A stretch of 64,000 nucleotides of DNA from Leptolyngbya sp. FACHB-8 (lineage in GTDB: Bacteria; Cyanobacteriota; Cyanobacteriia; Elainellales; Elainellaceae): the NCBI RefSeq assembly GCF_014695575.1, contig NZ_JACJOO010000040.1:21706-85705 (forward strand), read 5' to 3'. The position numbers and the translations under genes are program-made. Below the pieces are notes generated by a model that saw only the letters and a program-made list of their open reading frames with translations, was not told the DNA's origin and did no database searches. Below, piece after piece: positions 53,289 to 61,413 of this stretch. Position 1 is the stretch's first letter. Every line of letters starts with the position of its first letter.

Positions 53289-53422
53289 GTCGTACACACT
53301 CGAACGTGCATTGTACAGAGGGTTCTACCCTGAAGTGCCCATTTCTACGGACGCTAAGCGCACGTGGAAATGGGTATTTTCATAGCCTATAGCCTTGACT
53401 CTAACCAACCGGGCGATAGCAA

Positions 53423-53463
53423 TAAGTTTGGGTTGAGGACGTTTTCGCGTGCCGCGCATTTTG
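53423..53463. repeat. Truncated family A end, A6
   Basis: AAGTTTGGGTTGAGGACGTTTTCGCGTGCCGCGC resembles the left end and first hairpin arm of A5, but the opposite arm is missing. Confidence 0.55.
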
Positions 53464-53484
53464 TAAGGTTGCGTAAGTTCTGCA

Positions 53485-53653
53485 CGGCTACAGATATTTA
53501 AGGAGATTTCTGAGAAACAATATCCCCATTATTTGGAAAAAAGGCGCGGCGAAGCCGCGCCTTTTTTCCAAATAATGGGGAAGTTCTTATCTGGAAATCT
53601 CCTAAGTTAGGGAAGGTACGAAATACCTTCCCTAACTTAAATGTCTGTAGCCG
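53485..53653. repeat. Family B nested palindromic repeat, copy B3
   Basis: A 169-bp element. The outer ends CGGCTACAGATATTTAAG and CTTAAATGTCTGTAGCCG are inverted copies. An inner AGGAGATTTC...GGAAATCTCCT pair (as in B1) surrounds a perfect hairpin with arms CCCCATTATTTGGAAAAAAG and tip GCGCGGC-GAA-GCCGCGC. A second small hairpin (TTAGGGAAGGTA/TACCTTCCCTAA) sits at 53607. Confidence 0.78.
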
Positions 53654-53692
53654 TATATGATAATTTTTGTGAACAACATGAGGGATTTGAAC

Positions 53693-53902
53693 ATGACACA
53701 CATGTTAACGCTGGCGGTAACAGGGGGGTATCCCTGGATATTCACGGCTGTCTATGTGGTTGGCTTCATTGCTGCGGTTACCATTGGCTCTATTGCCTGG
53801 TATAACTCTAAGCGTCCTCCAGGTTGGGAGGACAAGCAACGTCCAGATGTCGTGCCTAAAGTAGATGCCGATACCCCATCTTCCGGTGACCAATCATCCT
53901 GA
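53693..53902 (+). CDS. psb35: Psb35-like photosystem II small protein
   Basis: A 69-residue protein with one membrane helix (WIFTAVYVVGFIAAVTIGSIAWY, about residues 14-36) and a short cytoplasmic tail NSKRPPGWEDKQRPDVVPKVD. The segment GSIAWYNSKRPPGWE matches what I recall of Psb35 (Ssl2148), a single-helix protein that associates with CP47 in photosystem II. I start at the ATG at 53693, which has GAGG 9 nt upstream; other in-frame starts are 53657 and 53678. The name is from memory of the family and could not be checked. Confidence 0.6.
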   Translation: MTHMLTLAVTGGYPWIFTAVYVVGFIAAVTIGSIAWYNSKRPPGWEDKQRPDVVPKVDADTPSSGDQSS

Positions 53903-53919
53903 CTTTGTTTTGCAAATTT

Positions 53920-53972
53920 GGCTATCAAAGAGAGAAACGCCCTTTCAAAGGGCGTTTCTCTCTTTGATAGCC
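53920..53972. terminator. Long perfect hairpin after psb35
   Basis: GGCTATCAAAGAGAGAAACG... arms pair for 25 bp around a 3-nt loop, 18 nt after the psb35 stop. Confidence 0.7.
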
Positions 53973-53976
53973 GGTC

Positions 53977-54036
53977 GATTCAGCACAGAAGGTAGTAAGT
54001 GTATTCAGCGCCACCCACCACCTTCTGTACTGAATC
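53977..54036. repeat. Imperfect hairpin GATTCAGCACAGAAGGT
   Basis: GATTCAGCACAGAAGGT pairs with ACCTTCTGTACTGAATC with one mismatch around a 26-nt loop, immediately after the psb35 hairpin. Confidence 0.55.
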
Positions 54037-54045
54037 AACTTGAAT

Positions 54046-54170
54046 AACCTGAGTTCGGGTTAAGGGCGTTTTCGAGTGCCGCGCAACGCGCGGCACTCGA
54101 AAACGCTCATTTTGGCGTGCGCTTTGCGCACGCCAAAATGAGCACTTCAGCTTATCCCAAACTGGGGTTG
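54046..54170. repeat. Family A element, copy A5 (two hairpins)
   Basis: A 125-bp copy with ends AACCTGAGTTCGGGTTAAG and, inverted, AACCCCAGTTTGGGATAAG. The two inner hairpins equal those of A4 apart from the loops. It ends 5 bp from the rsmB stop codon. Confidence 0.85.
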
Positions 54171-54174
54171 AATA

Positions 54175-55563
54175 CTACTGGATTCCACAATGGCGCAGGC
54201 GCACCATGAAAAAACCATCCATCTGGTGCTGGTGGGGTAAAACCTTGAGCCAGCCTTCCGCGTTTACAAAGCTAGCAGTTGGGGAACGGGTGCCAGGGGG
54301 ATCAATCTGCCAGTGGGGGTGCTGCTCAAGGAAGGGCCGGATGATCCCCTCGTTCTCGTCTGGATGAAGAGTACAGGTGGAGTACACCAGATAGCCACCA
54401 GGCTTAACCCAGGTTACGGCCCGTTCCAGGATTTCCTGCTGAAGTTGTGCCAATTCAGCAACGGTTGTGGGGGTTTGCCGCCAGCGGGCATCGGCATGGC
54501 GATGCAGAGTACCCAGGCCTGAACAAGGGACATCTAGCAGAACGCGGTCTACAGGTTGTTCGGGTTGCAGTTCACGCACATCTACCGCCTGGGTTTGAAT
54601 GCTCTGAAGATGGAGCCGTGCTGCATTTTCCTGGATTTTTTGGAGGCGTTTAGGGTTGCGATCGCACGCCCATACGAGACCGCGATCGCCCATCAATTCT
54701 GCCAAATGGGTTGTCTTTCCCCCCGGTGCGGCACAGGCATCGATGATGGTTTCACCCGGTTGTGGCTCCAGGAGGTGGCTTACCAGTTGAGCGCTACTGT
54801 CCTGAACCAGCCACCAGCCCTCCGCGAAGCCGGGTAGGGCGGTGAGGTTGCCCACATGGCTTTGCAACCGCAGAGTCTGCGGTAGAGGCGGCACGGGCTC
54901 TGCCACGGCTCCCACACCTTGAAAGGCTGTTTGCACTTGTTCCAGCGTCGTGATAAGGGGATTGATCCGCAGGTCAATTTGGGGAGCCTGATTCATCCAG
55001 GTGCAGAGGTCGGCTGTTTCCGCTTCCCCAAATTGCTGAATCCATACCGACACTATCCAATCAGGAAAACTATGCAGAACGCCCAACCGGGCTACTGGGT
55101 CTGAGGGCAGTTGGAGGGGATCCTGACCACTTTCAGCTTGTCTCAAGTAATTCCGCAGCACACCATTCACTAATCCTCCGAGTCCTACAAATCCATTACG
55201 TTTGGTCAAATCAACCGTGCTGTGGACAGCGGCAGCGGCAGGGATTTGGGTCAGGTAGCGGAGTTGATATAGGCCCAGGTGGAGAATCCAGGTCAATAAA
55301 GGCGGCGGAGATTTACGAACAAATTGATGTACCAGGGCATCTAGCGTTCGTTGCCGCCGCACGCAGCCATAGAGTAACTCGGTCAATAGAGCGCGATCGA
55401 GGCCGTTGAGGCGTGAGCTTTCCAGCAGCTGATGGACGACGGCATCGGCATAGGCTCCCCGTTGTACAGACTGAAGCCCCAGCAACGCGAGCTGACGGGG
55501 ATCGGTCTGTTTTGCCGGGGAGGACATGCCGGAAGATGAACCGGGGGGAGCCGATGAAGACAC
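54175..55563 (-). CDS. rsmB: 16S rRNA (cytosine(967)-C(5))-methyltransferase
   Basis: A 462-residue RNA methyltransferase. An N-terminal NusB-like RNA-binding domain (about residues 22-155) is followed by a Rossmann domain. The latter has the SAM motif IIDACAAPGGKTTHLAELM, the DVPCSGLGTLHRHADARW loop with one catalytic cysteine and YSTCTLHPDENEGII with the second. The usual RsmB/Sun length is about 430-450. The first 15 residues are low-complexity, and the second methionine (residue 13) may be the true start. Confidence 0.95.
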   Translation of the reverse strand: MSSSAPPGSSSGMSSPAKQTDPRQLALLGLQSVQRGAYADAVVHQLLESSRLNGLDRALLTELLYGCVRRQRTLDALVHQFVRKSPPPLLTWILHLGLYQLRYLTQIPAAAAVHSTVDLTKRNGFVGLGGLVNGVLRNYLRQAESGQDPLQLPSDPVARLGVLHSFPDWIVSVWIQQFGEAETADLCTWMNQAPQIDLRINPLITTLEQVQTAFQGVGAVAEPVPPLPQTLRLQSHVGNLTALPGFAEGWWLVQDSSAQLVSHLLEPQPGETIIDACAAPGGKTTHLAELMGDRGLVWACDRNPKRLQKIQENAARLHLQSIQTQAVDVRELQPEQPVDRVLLDVPCSGLGTLHRHADARWRQTPTTVAELAQLQQEILERAVTWVKPGGYLVYSTCTLHPDENEGIIRPFLEQHPHWQIDPPGTRSPTASFVNAEGWLKVLPHQHQMDGFFMVRLRHCGIQ

Positions 55564-56067
55564 AGAAAATCGTCCTTTGAAAGAAGGGTGAGTTAATAGC
55601 GCAGTACGCTTGAAGAAAGTCTGCTAAGGCTATTGTCGTTTCTGAAAAGTGCTCTGGACGTTAGGAGGAAACGACTAAGAGGCGATATGTTCCTGCCAGG
55701 GCGATCGGGGAGTGGAACGGCAAATTAAATGGTTGTAGCTGTTTAATCCATCGCTATCGTAAGGCTGTTTTTAGACAAGAAAAAGTTCCTTAAGGCCGAG
55801 GACCTGGGTTTATATCAATTCACTTTATGGTGCACACCAAAAGTCCTTACACGGTAGAGGCCTTAACCCCCTTGCGTGGAAAAAATGACAGGATTCCTTG
55901 CTTAAGAAAGAGATACTTCAGGAGTCTTAGAAAGACTAATCTATCGGGAATCAAGCCTTACTGAATGAGCTATTTAGACAACCTCTGATAAGTGTCGAAA
56001 AGGCTGCGTGTACAAACAACTCCAGTCTAAAGGTTGGTCTGATTCTGCTGGTGAAATGTGAGTACTT

Positions 56068-56140
56068 GGCCACACCCATTTCGATTGGGGATACAGGACA
56101 GGCATCGCCTGCCCTGTATCCCCAATCGAAATGGGTGGCC
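56068..56140. repeat. Long palindrome GGCCACACCCATTTCGATTG
   Basis: Arms of about 35 bp with two single-base irregularities around ATC. It is the longest simple palindrome in the window. Confidence 0.7.
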
Positions 56141-56233
56141 TGTCAAAACCTTATAGTGAATTACTCGTAGTTCTGTTGGCTGAAGCCAGAAGATGACCTC
56201 TATCCAGAATCTGGCTTTCCTTAAAGCCGCTCC

Positions 56234-56311
56234 AGGGGATGTTTGAAAAGCCCCGATTAAGGTCGTTTTTCTACACACGGGCGAGAAAAATCTACGTTTC
56301 AAACATCCCCT
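56234..56311. repeat. Short inverted-end element, copy 3
   Basis: AGGGGATGTTTGAAAAG and, inverted, AGGGGATGTTTGAAACG bound a 78-bp stretch. Its ends match the elements at 11744 and 47249 while its interior does not. It lies 20 bp from the ndk stop codon. Confidence 0.65.
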
Positions 56312-56331
56312 TCAAAGAGCTAACTAGCTCT

Positions 56332-56781
56332 CTATTCGTGAATCCAGGGCATCAGGGTTGGTGTCCAGGCGGCCAATTCTTCAGGCTTAAACCACAGTGC
56401 GATTTCCTGAGCAGCAGTTTCTGGAGCATCCGATCCGTGGATGATGTTGCGCCCGATGTTAGCACCGAAGTCACCACGGATAGTACCCGGCTCGGCATTG
56501 AGCGGATTGGTTGCCCCAATGAGTTTGCGGGCAGAGGCAATAACACCGTCTCCTTCCCACACCATTGCCACTACAGGGCCAGAGGTGATGAATTCCACCA
56601 GGCCTGCGAAAAATGGCTTTTCCTTGTGAACCCCATAGTGGCTTTCTGCCAGTTCTTTACTCACATTCAACAGCTTCAAACCCACCAGGGTAAAGCCTTT
56701 TTGCTCGAATCGGCGAATGATTTCGCCTACCAGACCACGCTGAACCCCATCGGGTTTAATCGCAATAAAAGAACGTTCCAC
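56332..56781 (-). CDS. ndk: Nucleoside diphosphate kinase
   Basis: A 149-residue enzyme that equilibrates nucleoside di- and triphosphates. The complete family pattern is present: [29 protein letters not shown], and the phosphorylated histidine in [20 protein letters not shown]. It is monocistronic, with a short inverted-end element close to its 3' end. Confidence 0.97.
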   Translation of the reverse strand: MERSFIAIKPDGVQRGLVGEIIRRFEQKGFTLVGLKLLNVSKELAESHYGVHKEKPFFAGLVEFITSGPVVAMVWEGDGVIASARKLIGATNPLNAEPGTIRGDFGANIGRNIIHGSDAPETAAQEIALWFKPEELAAWTPTLMPWIHE

Positions 56782-57009
56782 GACTGTTCACTCCTAACGC
56801 GTCGAAAGCCTTCTCTATGCTGAGGAATATGGGGGCGTTTGTAAAGTAATGGGCAGTTGATTTTTCCTTAGGGCGTCAAACCTACAGTTTCACGTCCTAA
56901 GACAAGCTATGCCAAAAACATTCGGAATTCCTGCCACAGGATGGGCCGGGGGCACGATTAAAATACGTTACATTTGATTCTTGGTAGTTAACCGCAAAGG
57001 AGATCTTAG

Positions 57010-59037
57010 ATGGTAGGACAGCGCAATGCTTTGGGCGTGGAGGTAGAAGAGCCTGGAGGGTCAGCCAAGATGGCATCTCACCTTCAGGCTCATCGCTTTT
57101 CGGCTCGGCGTTCGTGGACGATTGAAGACAGCGAAGAACTGTACCGTATTAAAGGATGGGGAGACCCTTACTTTTCGATTAATGCGGCAGGGCATGTAAC
57201 AGTGTCTCCCCAGGGCGATCGCGGTGGCTCGTTAGATTTGTATGAATTGGTCAATGCCCTTAAACAACGGAACCTTGGGCTACCGTTACTGATCCGTTTC
57301 TCCGATATTCTGGAAGATCGCCTGGAGCGTCTCAACTCGGTTTTTGCGAAGGCGATCGCTCGCTACAACTACCCCGGCACCTATCGTGGCGTGTTTCCTG
57401 TTAAGTGCAACCAACAACGCCACTTGATCGAGGATCTAGTGAAATTTGGGGAACCTCATCAATATGGTCTGGAGGCCGGCTCAAAACCTGAGCTGATGAT
57501 TGCTCTGGCTACCCTGAAAACGCCCGGTGCGTTGCTCATTTGTAACGGCTACAAAGACCGCGAGTATATTCAGACCGCCATCCTGGCCCGCCGCCTGGGG
57601 CAGAATTCGATCATTGTGCTGGAACAGGTAGAGGAGGTGGATCTCGTCATTGAGGAGAGCCGCAAACTAGGGATCCAGCCAGTGGTTGGGGTTCGTGCCA
57701 AACTAAATGCCAAGGGCATTGGTCGCTGGGGCAGCTCGGCGGGCGATCGCGCTAAATTTGGCTTGACCATCCCCGAGATCCTGGAGGCAATTGATAAGCT
57801 GAAAGCCGCTGGGATGCTCGACTGTCTGCAATTGCTGCACTACCACATTGGGTCTCAGGTATCGGCGATCGCCGTTGTCAAAGATGCCATCCGAGAAGCC
57901 AGCCAAGTCTATGTAGAGTTGGTTCGCCTTGGCGCCAACATGAAGTATCTGGATGTGGGCGGTGGTTTGGGGGTCGACTACGACGGCTCCAAAACCAATT
58001 TCTATGCCTCCAAAAATTACAGCATCCAGAACTACGCCAACGACATCGTGGCTGAAGTGAAGGAAGCCTGTGAAGAACGCAATATATCTGTGCCAACGCT
58101 GGTTAGCGAAAGTGGCCGTGCTGTTGCGGCTCACCAGTCGGTGCTGGTGTTCGATGTCCTAAGCACCAGCGATGTGAGGGCTGAGATTCCCACGCTGCCA
58201 GCCGAGACTGACCATCTGATCATCCATAACCTCTACGAAACCTACCGCTCGATCTCCGCTGAGAACTACCAGGAGGCGTTTCACGACGCGACCCAGTTCA
58301 AAGAAGAAGCCATCAGCATGTTTGGCTTTGGCTACCTCAGTCTCACCGATCGAGCTAAGGCTGAGCGGCTTTACTGGGCCTGCTGCGCGCGAATTCTTGA
58401 AATCGCCCGCCAGCAAGCCTACGTGCCCGATGATCTGGAGGATCTGGAAAAGATCATGGCCTCCATCTATTACATCAACCTATCGGTGTTCCAGTCAGCA
58501 CCGGATACATGGGCGATCGATCAACTTTTCCCCATCATGCCGATCCACCGGCTTGATGAGGAGCCGACGGAACGCGGTACTCTGGCAGATCTTACCTGTG
58601 ACAGTGACGGCAAGATCGATCAGTTTATCGATCTGCGGGATGTGAAATCGGTGCTGGAATTGCATCCTTTACGTCCTATCCCTAATGGCAATGGGCAAGA
58701 GCCATCCAGTCCTTCCTATGAACCCTACTACCTGGGCATGTTCCTGAGTGGAGCTTACCAGGAGATTATGGGGAATCTGCACAACCTATTTGGGGATACC
58801 AATGCGGTTCACATCAAGCTGACACCCAAGGGCTATCAGATTGAGTATGTAGTGAAGGGCGACACCATCAAAGAGGTGTTGGGCTATGTCCAATATGATG
58901 TAGAGGATCTGATCGAGAATATTCGTCGTCAGACGGAGCAGGCACTTCAAGAAGGAAAAATTTCCTTACAAGACGCTCAGCGGCTGCTTCAGAACTATGA
59001 ACATTCCCTCAGTCGCTACACCTACCTGTCTCCCTAG
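57010..59037 (+). CDS. speA: Biosynthetic arginine decarboxylase
   Basis: A 675-residue PLP enzyme that converts arginine to agmatine, the start of polyamine synthesis. The PLP lysine is in GVFPVKCNQQRHLIEDLVKFG (about residue 130). GLEAGSKPELMIAL, LLHYHIGSQVS, YLDVGGGLGVDYDG and SESGRAVAAHQSVLVFDV follow. The length fits the bacterial SpeA family (about 630-680). GGAGATCTTAG lies just before the ATG as ribosome site. A polyamine-binding protein gene (potD) is 2.4 kb downstream. Confidence 0.96.
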   Translation: MVGQRNALGVEVEEPGGSAKMASHLQAHRFSARRSWTIEDSEELYRIKGWGDPYFSINAAGHVTVSPQGDRGGSLDLYELVNALKQRNLGLPLLIRFSDILEDRLERLNSVFAKAIARYNYPGTYRGVFPVKCNQQRHLIEDLVKFGEPHQYGLEAGSKPELMIALATLKTPGALLICNGYKDREYIQTAILARRLGQNSIIVLEQVEEVDLVIEESRKLGIQPVVGVRAKLNAKGIGRWGSSAGDRAKFGLTIPEILEAIDKLKAAGMLDCLQLLHYHIGSQVSAIAVVKDAIREASQVYVELVRLGANMKYLDVGGGLGVDYDGSKTNFYASKNYSIQNYANDIVAEVKEACEERNISVPTLVSESGRAVAAHQSVLVFDVLSTSDVRAEIPTLPAETDHLIIHNLYETYRSISAENYQEAFHDATQFKEEAISMFGFGYLSLTDRAKAERLYWACCARILEIARQQAYVPDDLEDLEKIMASIYYINLSVFQSAPDTWAIDQLFPIMPIHRLDEEPTERGTLADLTCDSDGKIDQFIDLRDVKSVLELHPLRPIPNGNGQEPSSPSYEPYYLGMFLSGAYQEIMGNLHNLFGDTNAVHIKLTPKGYQIEYVVKGDTIKEVLGYVQYDVEDLIENIRRQTEQALQEGKISLQDAQRLLQNYEHSLSRYTYLSP

Positions 59038-59199
59038 GGGCTTGTCTAGATCCTGATTTCCTGGAGCGTTGGGGTAGGAAAATTAGGTTGGGAAGCGGAG
59101 TAGCACTGTACACTATTCCGCTTTTCGCCCAGCACATCTTTGTTGGCTAAGGTGAGTTCACTGACCTGATCCAACAAGAATTCTTTATAGCAATTCCTT

Positions 59200-59272
59200 C
59201 GTCATTTTTCTTAAGCCCTTGATTTTGCGTGTGCAACGCGCACGCAAAATCAAGGGCTTAAGAAAAATGACG
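59200..59272. repeat. Family G hairpin, copy G1
   Basis: CGTCATTTTTCTTAAGCCCT... arms pair perfectly for about 34 bp with tip GCGTGTGC-AAC-GCGCACGC (one T opposite G). The TAAGCCCTTGATTTTG part is shared with G2 at 61111. Confidence 0.72.
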
Positions 59273-59294
59273 AGCATGGTGTCATAGGAGCCCC

Positions 59295-59472
59295 GGTTAA
59301 AGAACCGCAGGCTGCAGTAGTTCTTTACAGCAGTTCTCATTATGAGCTTCAAAGCCAAGATTGCGCGCCCATCGGGCGCGCAATCTTGGCTCTCAGGCCC
59401 GAAAACCGCTTGCCATCGGCAAGCGGTTTTCGGGCCTGATTCTATACAAAGAATTGCTGGGTTCTTTGACCG
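59295..59472. repeat. Family D composite palindrome, copy D2
   Basis: GGTTAAAGAACC...GGTTCTTTGACC form the outer pair and CAGCAGTTCTCAT...GAATTGCTG the inner ends. Two hairpins follow, with stem bases CAAAGCCAAGA and GCCCGAAAA. The same two hairpins appear in D1 in the reverse order with different tips. Confidence 0.75.
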
Positions 59473-59874
59473 GATTTGATATAAGCCCAAATTCAGTGTG
59501 ATAAACCCAGGATGAAGAGTAAGCGCTTCAGCCAAACTTCGGCTATCAGAAAGGCTACGGCTCAAATCTATAGATGTAGCGAAGAGGATGAATAAATTAG
59601 GAATCCACAATTTTTTCTGTAAAGATAGTATAGATGGCTATCAAAAATGTAGCTTCTAAGAACTGTAACGGGAATGCTAGAGGTACGGCTAAGCAATATA
59701 AAGAGTAGATGAGGGATATGTAAGGAGCCCTTGAATTCCGCTCAAGATTGCATCAAGGAAGCGTCAAGATTGGGTGTGAGCCGATGACATCCAACGTCGG
59801 GCTAATTACGATCCTAATTGAAGGAGTTATAGCCCGCTGTAAGCAACGCTGAGTACCTGCTCAATACTTTCTGC

Positions 59875-61026
59875 ATGAGTGTAATAACTGTGGTTGAATC
59901 TGATAGCACTGTTATCCAACCAACCCTTGAGGCAACGTCCTGCCGCTTTGTTATCCCAGCTATTTTCACGGTTGCTCAAGCTGTGAACTTTAAGCAAGGG
60001 TTTCAGGAAATTTGTCAGAAACATCCTGAGCTATCGCGGGCAGTGCTTGACTTTCGCAATACCAAATTTATGGATAGTAGCGGGATTGGAGCACTGGTAG
60101 CGGCTAAAAAATTGGCTCAAAAGCAACGTATCGAACTGGTTCTTCAAAATCTCTCAGAACAAGTTCTTATGGTGCTGTCTTTGGCAGACCTGGATAAATT
60201 GTTTGTGATTGAACAGGGTGTTGAAGAACCCAACGAAACTGCTGCTACAAGCCCTGAAATCTTAGACCCACAATCAACACAACCTATAGTTGAACTTTAT
60301 TCTGAAACCAGTACCAGCCCAACTGTATCGCTTCCAGTGCTTGTGGAAGTGACGAACGGGGTAGAGAAACGTAAGCGTAAAGTAGCTAGCAGCCGTAGCC
60401 CAGAACTTTTTATCACCCATCCGTCAGTACGGTCTGTGCCCAAGCGCGCGATTGACATTGTTGGGTCTTTAGTGGGGCTGGCGATCGTTGGGGTTTTCTT
60501 TGTTCCAATCGTAGTGGCGATTAAGCTGGATAGCCCTGGCCCTATTTTCTTTGGGCAAGTTCGCTGCTCTCGGATGGGCCGCCGCTTTAAGATGTGGAAG
60601 TTCCGCTCCATGGTGGTTGATGCTGAAGCCAAAAAGCACATGGTCGAAAATGAGGCCAGTGGCGCTATCTTCAAGAGCAAAAATGACCCTCGTATCACCA
60701 AGGTAGGGCGCTTTCTACGGAAAACTAGCCTGGACGAACTTCCTCAATTCTGGAATGTTTTACAGGGCGATATGAGCCTGGTTGGTACTCGCCCGCCCAC
60801 ACCGGATGAGGTGGAGCGCTACGAGATTCCGCAATGGCAGCGGCTTGATGTAAAGCCGGGAATGACGGGGGAATGGCAGGTCAATGGTCGTTCTTCTATC
60901 AAAGACTTTGAAGATATCGTTCGTCTGGATCTGAAATACCAGGAAAACTGGAGCCTATCCTATGACATCCAGCTGATCCTGAAAACTATTCTCGTCCTGT
61001 TTAATAAACAATCAGGAGCCATGTAG
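59875..61026 (+). CDS. STAS domain fused to exopolysaccharide priming sugar transferase
   Basis: A 383-residue protein. Residues about 20-120 are a STAS (anti-sigma factor antagonist) domain with the phospho-serine site KFMDSSGIGALVAAKK. A Thr/Ser-rich linker (120-190) follows. Residues 197-383 are a bacterial sugar transferase: KRAIDIVGSLVGLAIVGVFFVPIVVAIKLDSPGPIFFGQVR with a membrane helix, FKMWKFRSMVVDAE, LRKTSLDELPQFWNVLQGDMSLVGTRPP and KPGMTGEWQVNGRSS. It should transfer a sugar-1-phosphate to undecaprenyl phosphate, and the STAS part implies regulation by phosphorylation or partner switching. Confidence 0.9.
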   Translation: MSVITVVESDSTVIQPTLEATSCRFVIPAIFTVAQAVNFKQGFQEICQKHPELSRAVLDFRNTKFMDSSGIGALVAAKKLAQKQRIELVLQNLSEQVLMVLSLADLDKLFVIEQGVEEPNETAATSPEILDPQSTQPIVELYSETSTSPTVSLPVLVEVTNGVEKRKRKVASSRSPELFITHPSVRSVPKRAIDIVGSLVGLAIVGVFFVPIVVAIKLDSPGPIFFGQVRCSRMGRRFKMWKFRSMVVDAEAKKHMVENEASGAIFKSKNDPRITKVGRFLRKTSLDELPQFWNVLQGDMSLVGTRPPTPDEVERYEIPQWQRLDVKPGMTGEWQVNGRSSIKDFEDIVRLDLKYQENWSLSYDIQLILKTILVLFNKQSGAM

Positions 61027-61110
61027 GTTCTAGCTAGCAAGTCTGTTCTGTAAAGAGGTCCGTACATCGTGCGCTTCTTTACAAGTTCTATCGGTTCAAA
61101 TAATTCGTCT

Positions 61111-61157
61111 AAAGCCTTTGATTTTGTGTGCAAAGGGTATACAAAATCAAGGGCTTT
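61111..61157. repeat. Family G hairpin, copy G2
   Basis: AAAGCCTTTGATTTTGT pairs with ACAAAATCAAGGGCTTT, with G-T pairs tolerated in the stem. The stem core equals G1. Confidence 0.6.
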
Positions 61158-61272
61158 AACTTGTCGGTTCTTGATAGTGGAGTTTAGTGCTGCTCATCGT
61201 GTTACACCAGATCTTGGGTTTCGTGAGCTAAAAAGCTTTTCCAAGGTAGTAGGGTAAGTGAGCGTACTAAAA

Positions 61273-61325
61273 AATGCCAAGAAGCTATGCCGTCCGCTGC
61301 GCGAGCGGCATAGCTTCTTGGCATT
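61273..61325. repeat. Palindrome AATGCCAAGAAGCTATGCCG
   Basis: Twenty-base perfect arms around a GC-rich 13-nt tip, in the gap between the STAS fusion gene and potD, which converge. Confidence 0.62.
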
Positions 61326-61371
61326 GATACCTCAATTGGGAAATTCTGTAATTCCAGGGGAAGTGACAGAT

Positions 61372-61411
61372 CATTTGGCTCTCATCTCAACCTGCGGATG
61401 AGAGCCAAATG
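61372..61411 (-). terminator. Hairpin terminator of potD
   Basis: CATTTGGCTCTCAT pairs with ATGAGAGCCAAATG, only a few bases after the potD stop codon on the minus strand. No long T-run is present. Confidence 0.6.
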
Positions 61412-61413
61412 GC

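Larger units (their letters stand above)
53289..53692. other. Intergenic region filled by repeats (A6 fragment and B3)
   Basis: A 404-bp gap. A truncated family A piece at 53423 is followed by the B3 element at 53485-53653. Only 39 bp separate B3 from the psb35 start, so the promoter of that gene must lie in or before the repeat. Confidence 0.55.
55564..56331. other. Intergenic region with palindrome and inverted-end element
   Basis: A 768-bp gap between rsmB and ndk on the same strand. It contains a long hairpin at 56068 and a short inverted-end element at 56234. I see no supported gene. The rsmB promoter and the end of the ndk transcript should both lie here. Confidence 0.45.
59038..59874. 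other. Long intergenic region with palindromes G1 and D2
   Basis: An 837-bp gap. The left half holds the perfect G1 hairpin and the D2 composite repeat, listed separately. The right half (59475-59874) is AT-rich, has no supported gene, and is the likely promoter region of the STAS-sugar transferase gene. Confidence 0.45.
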
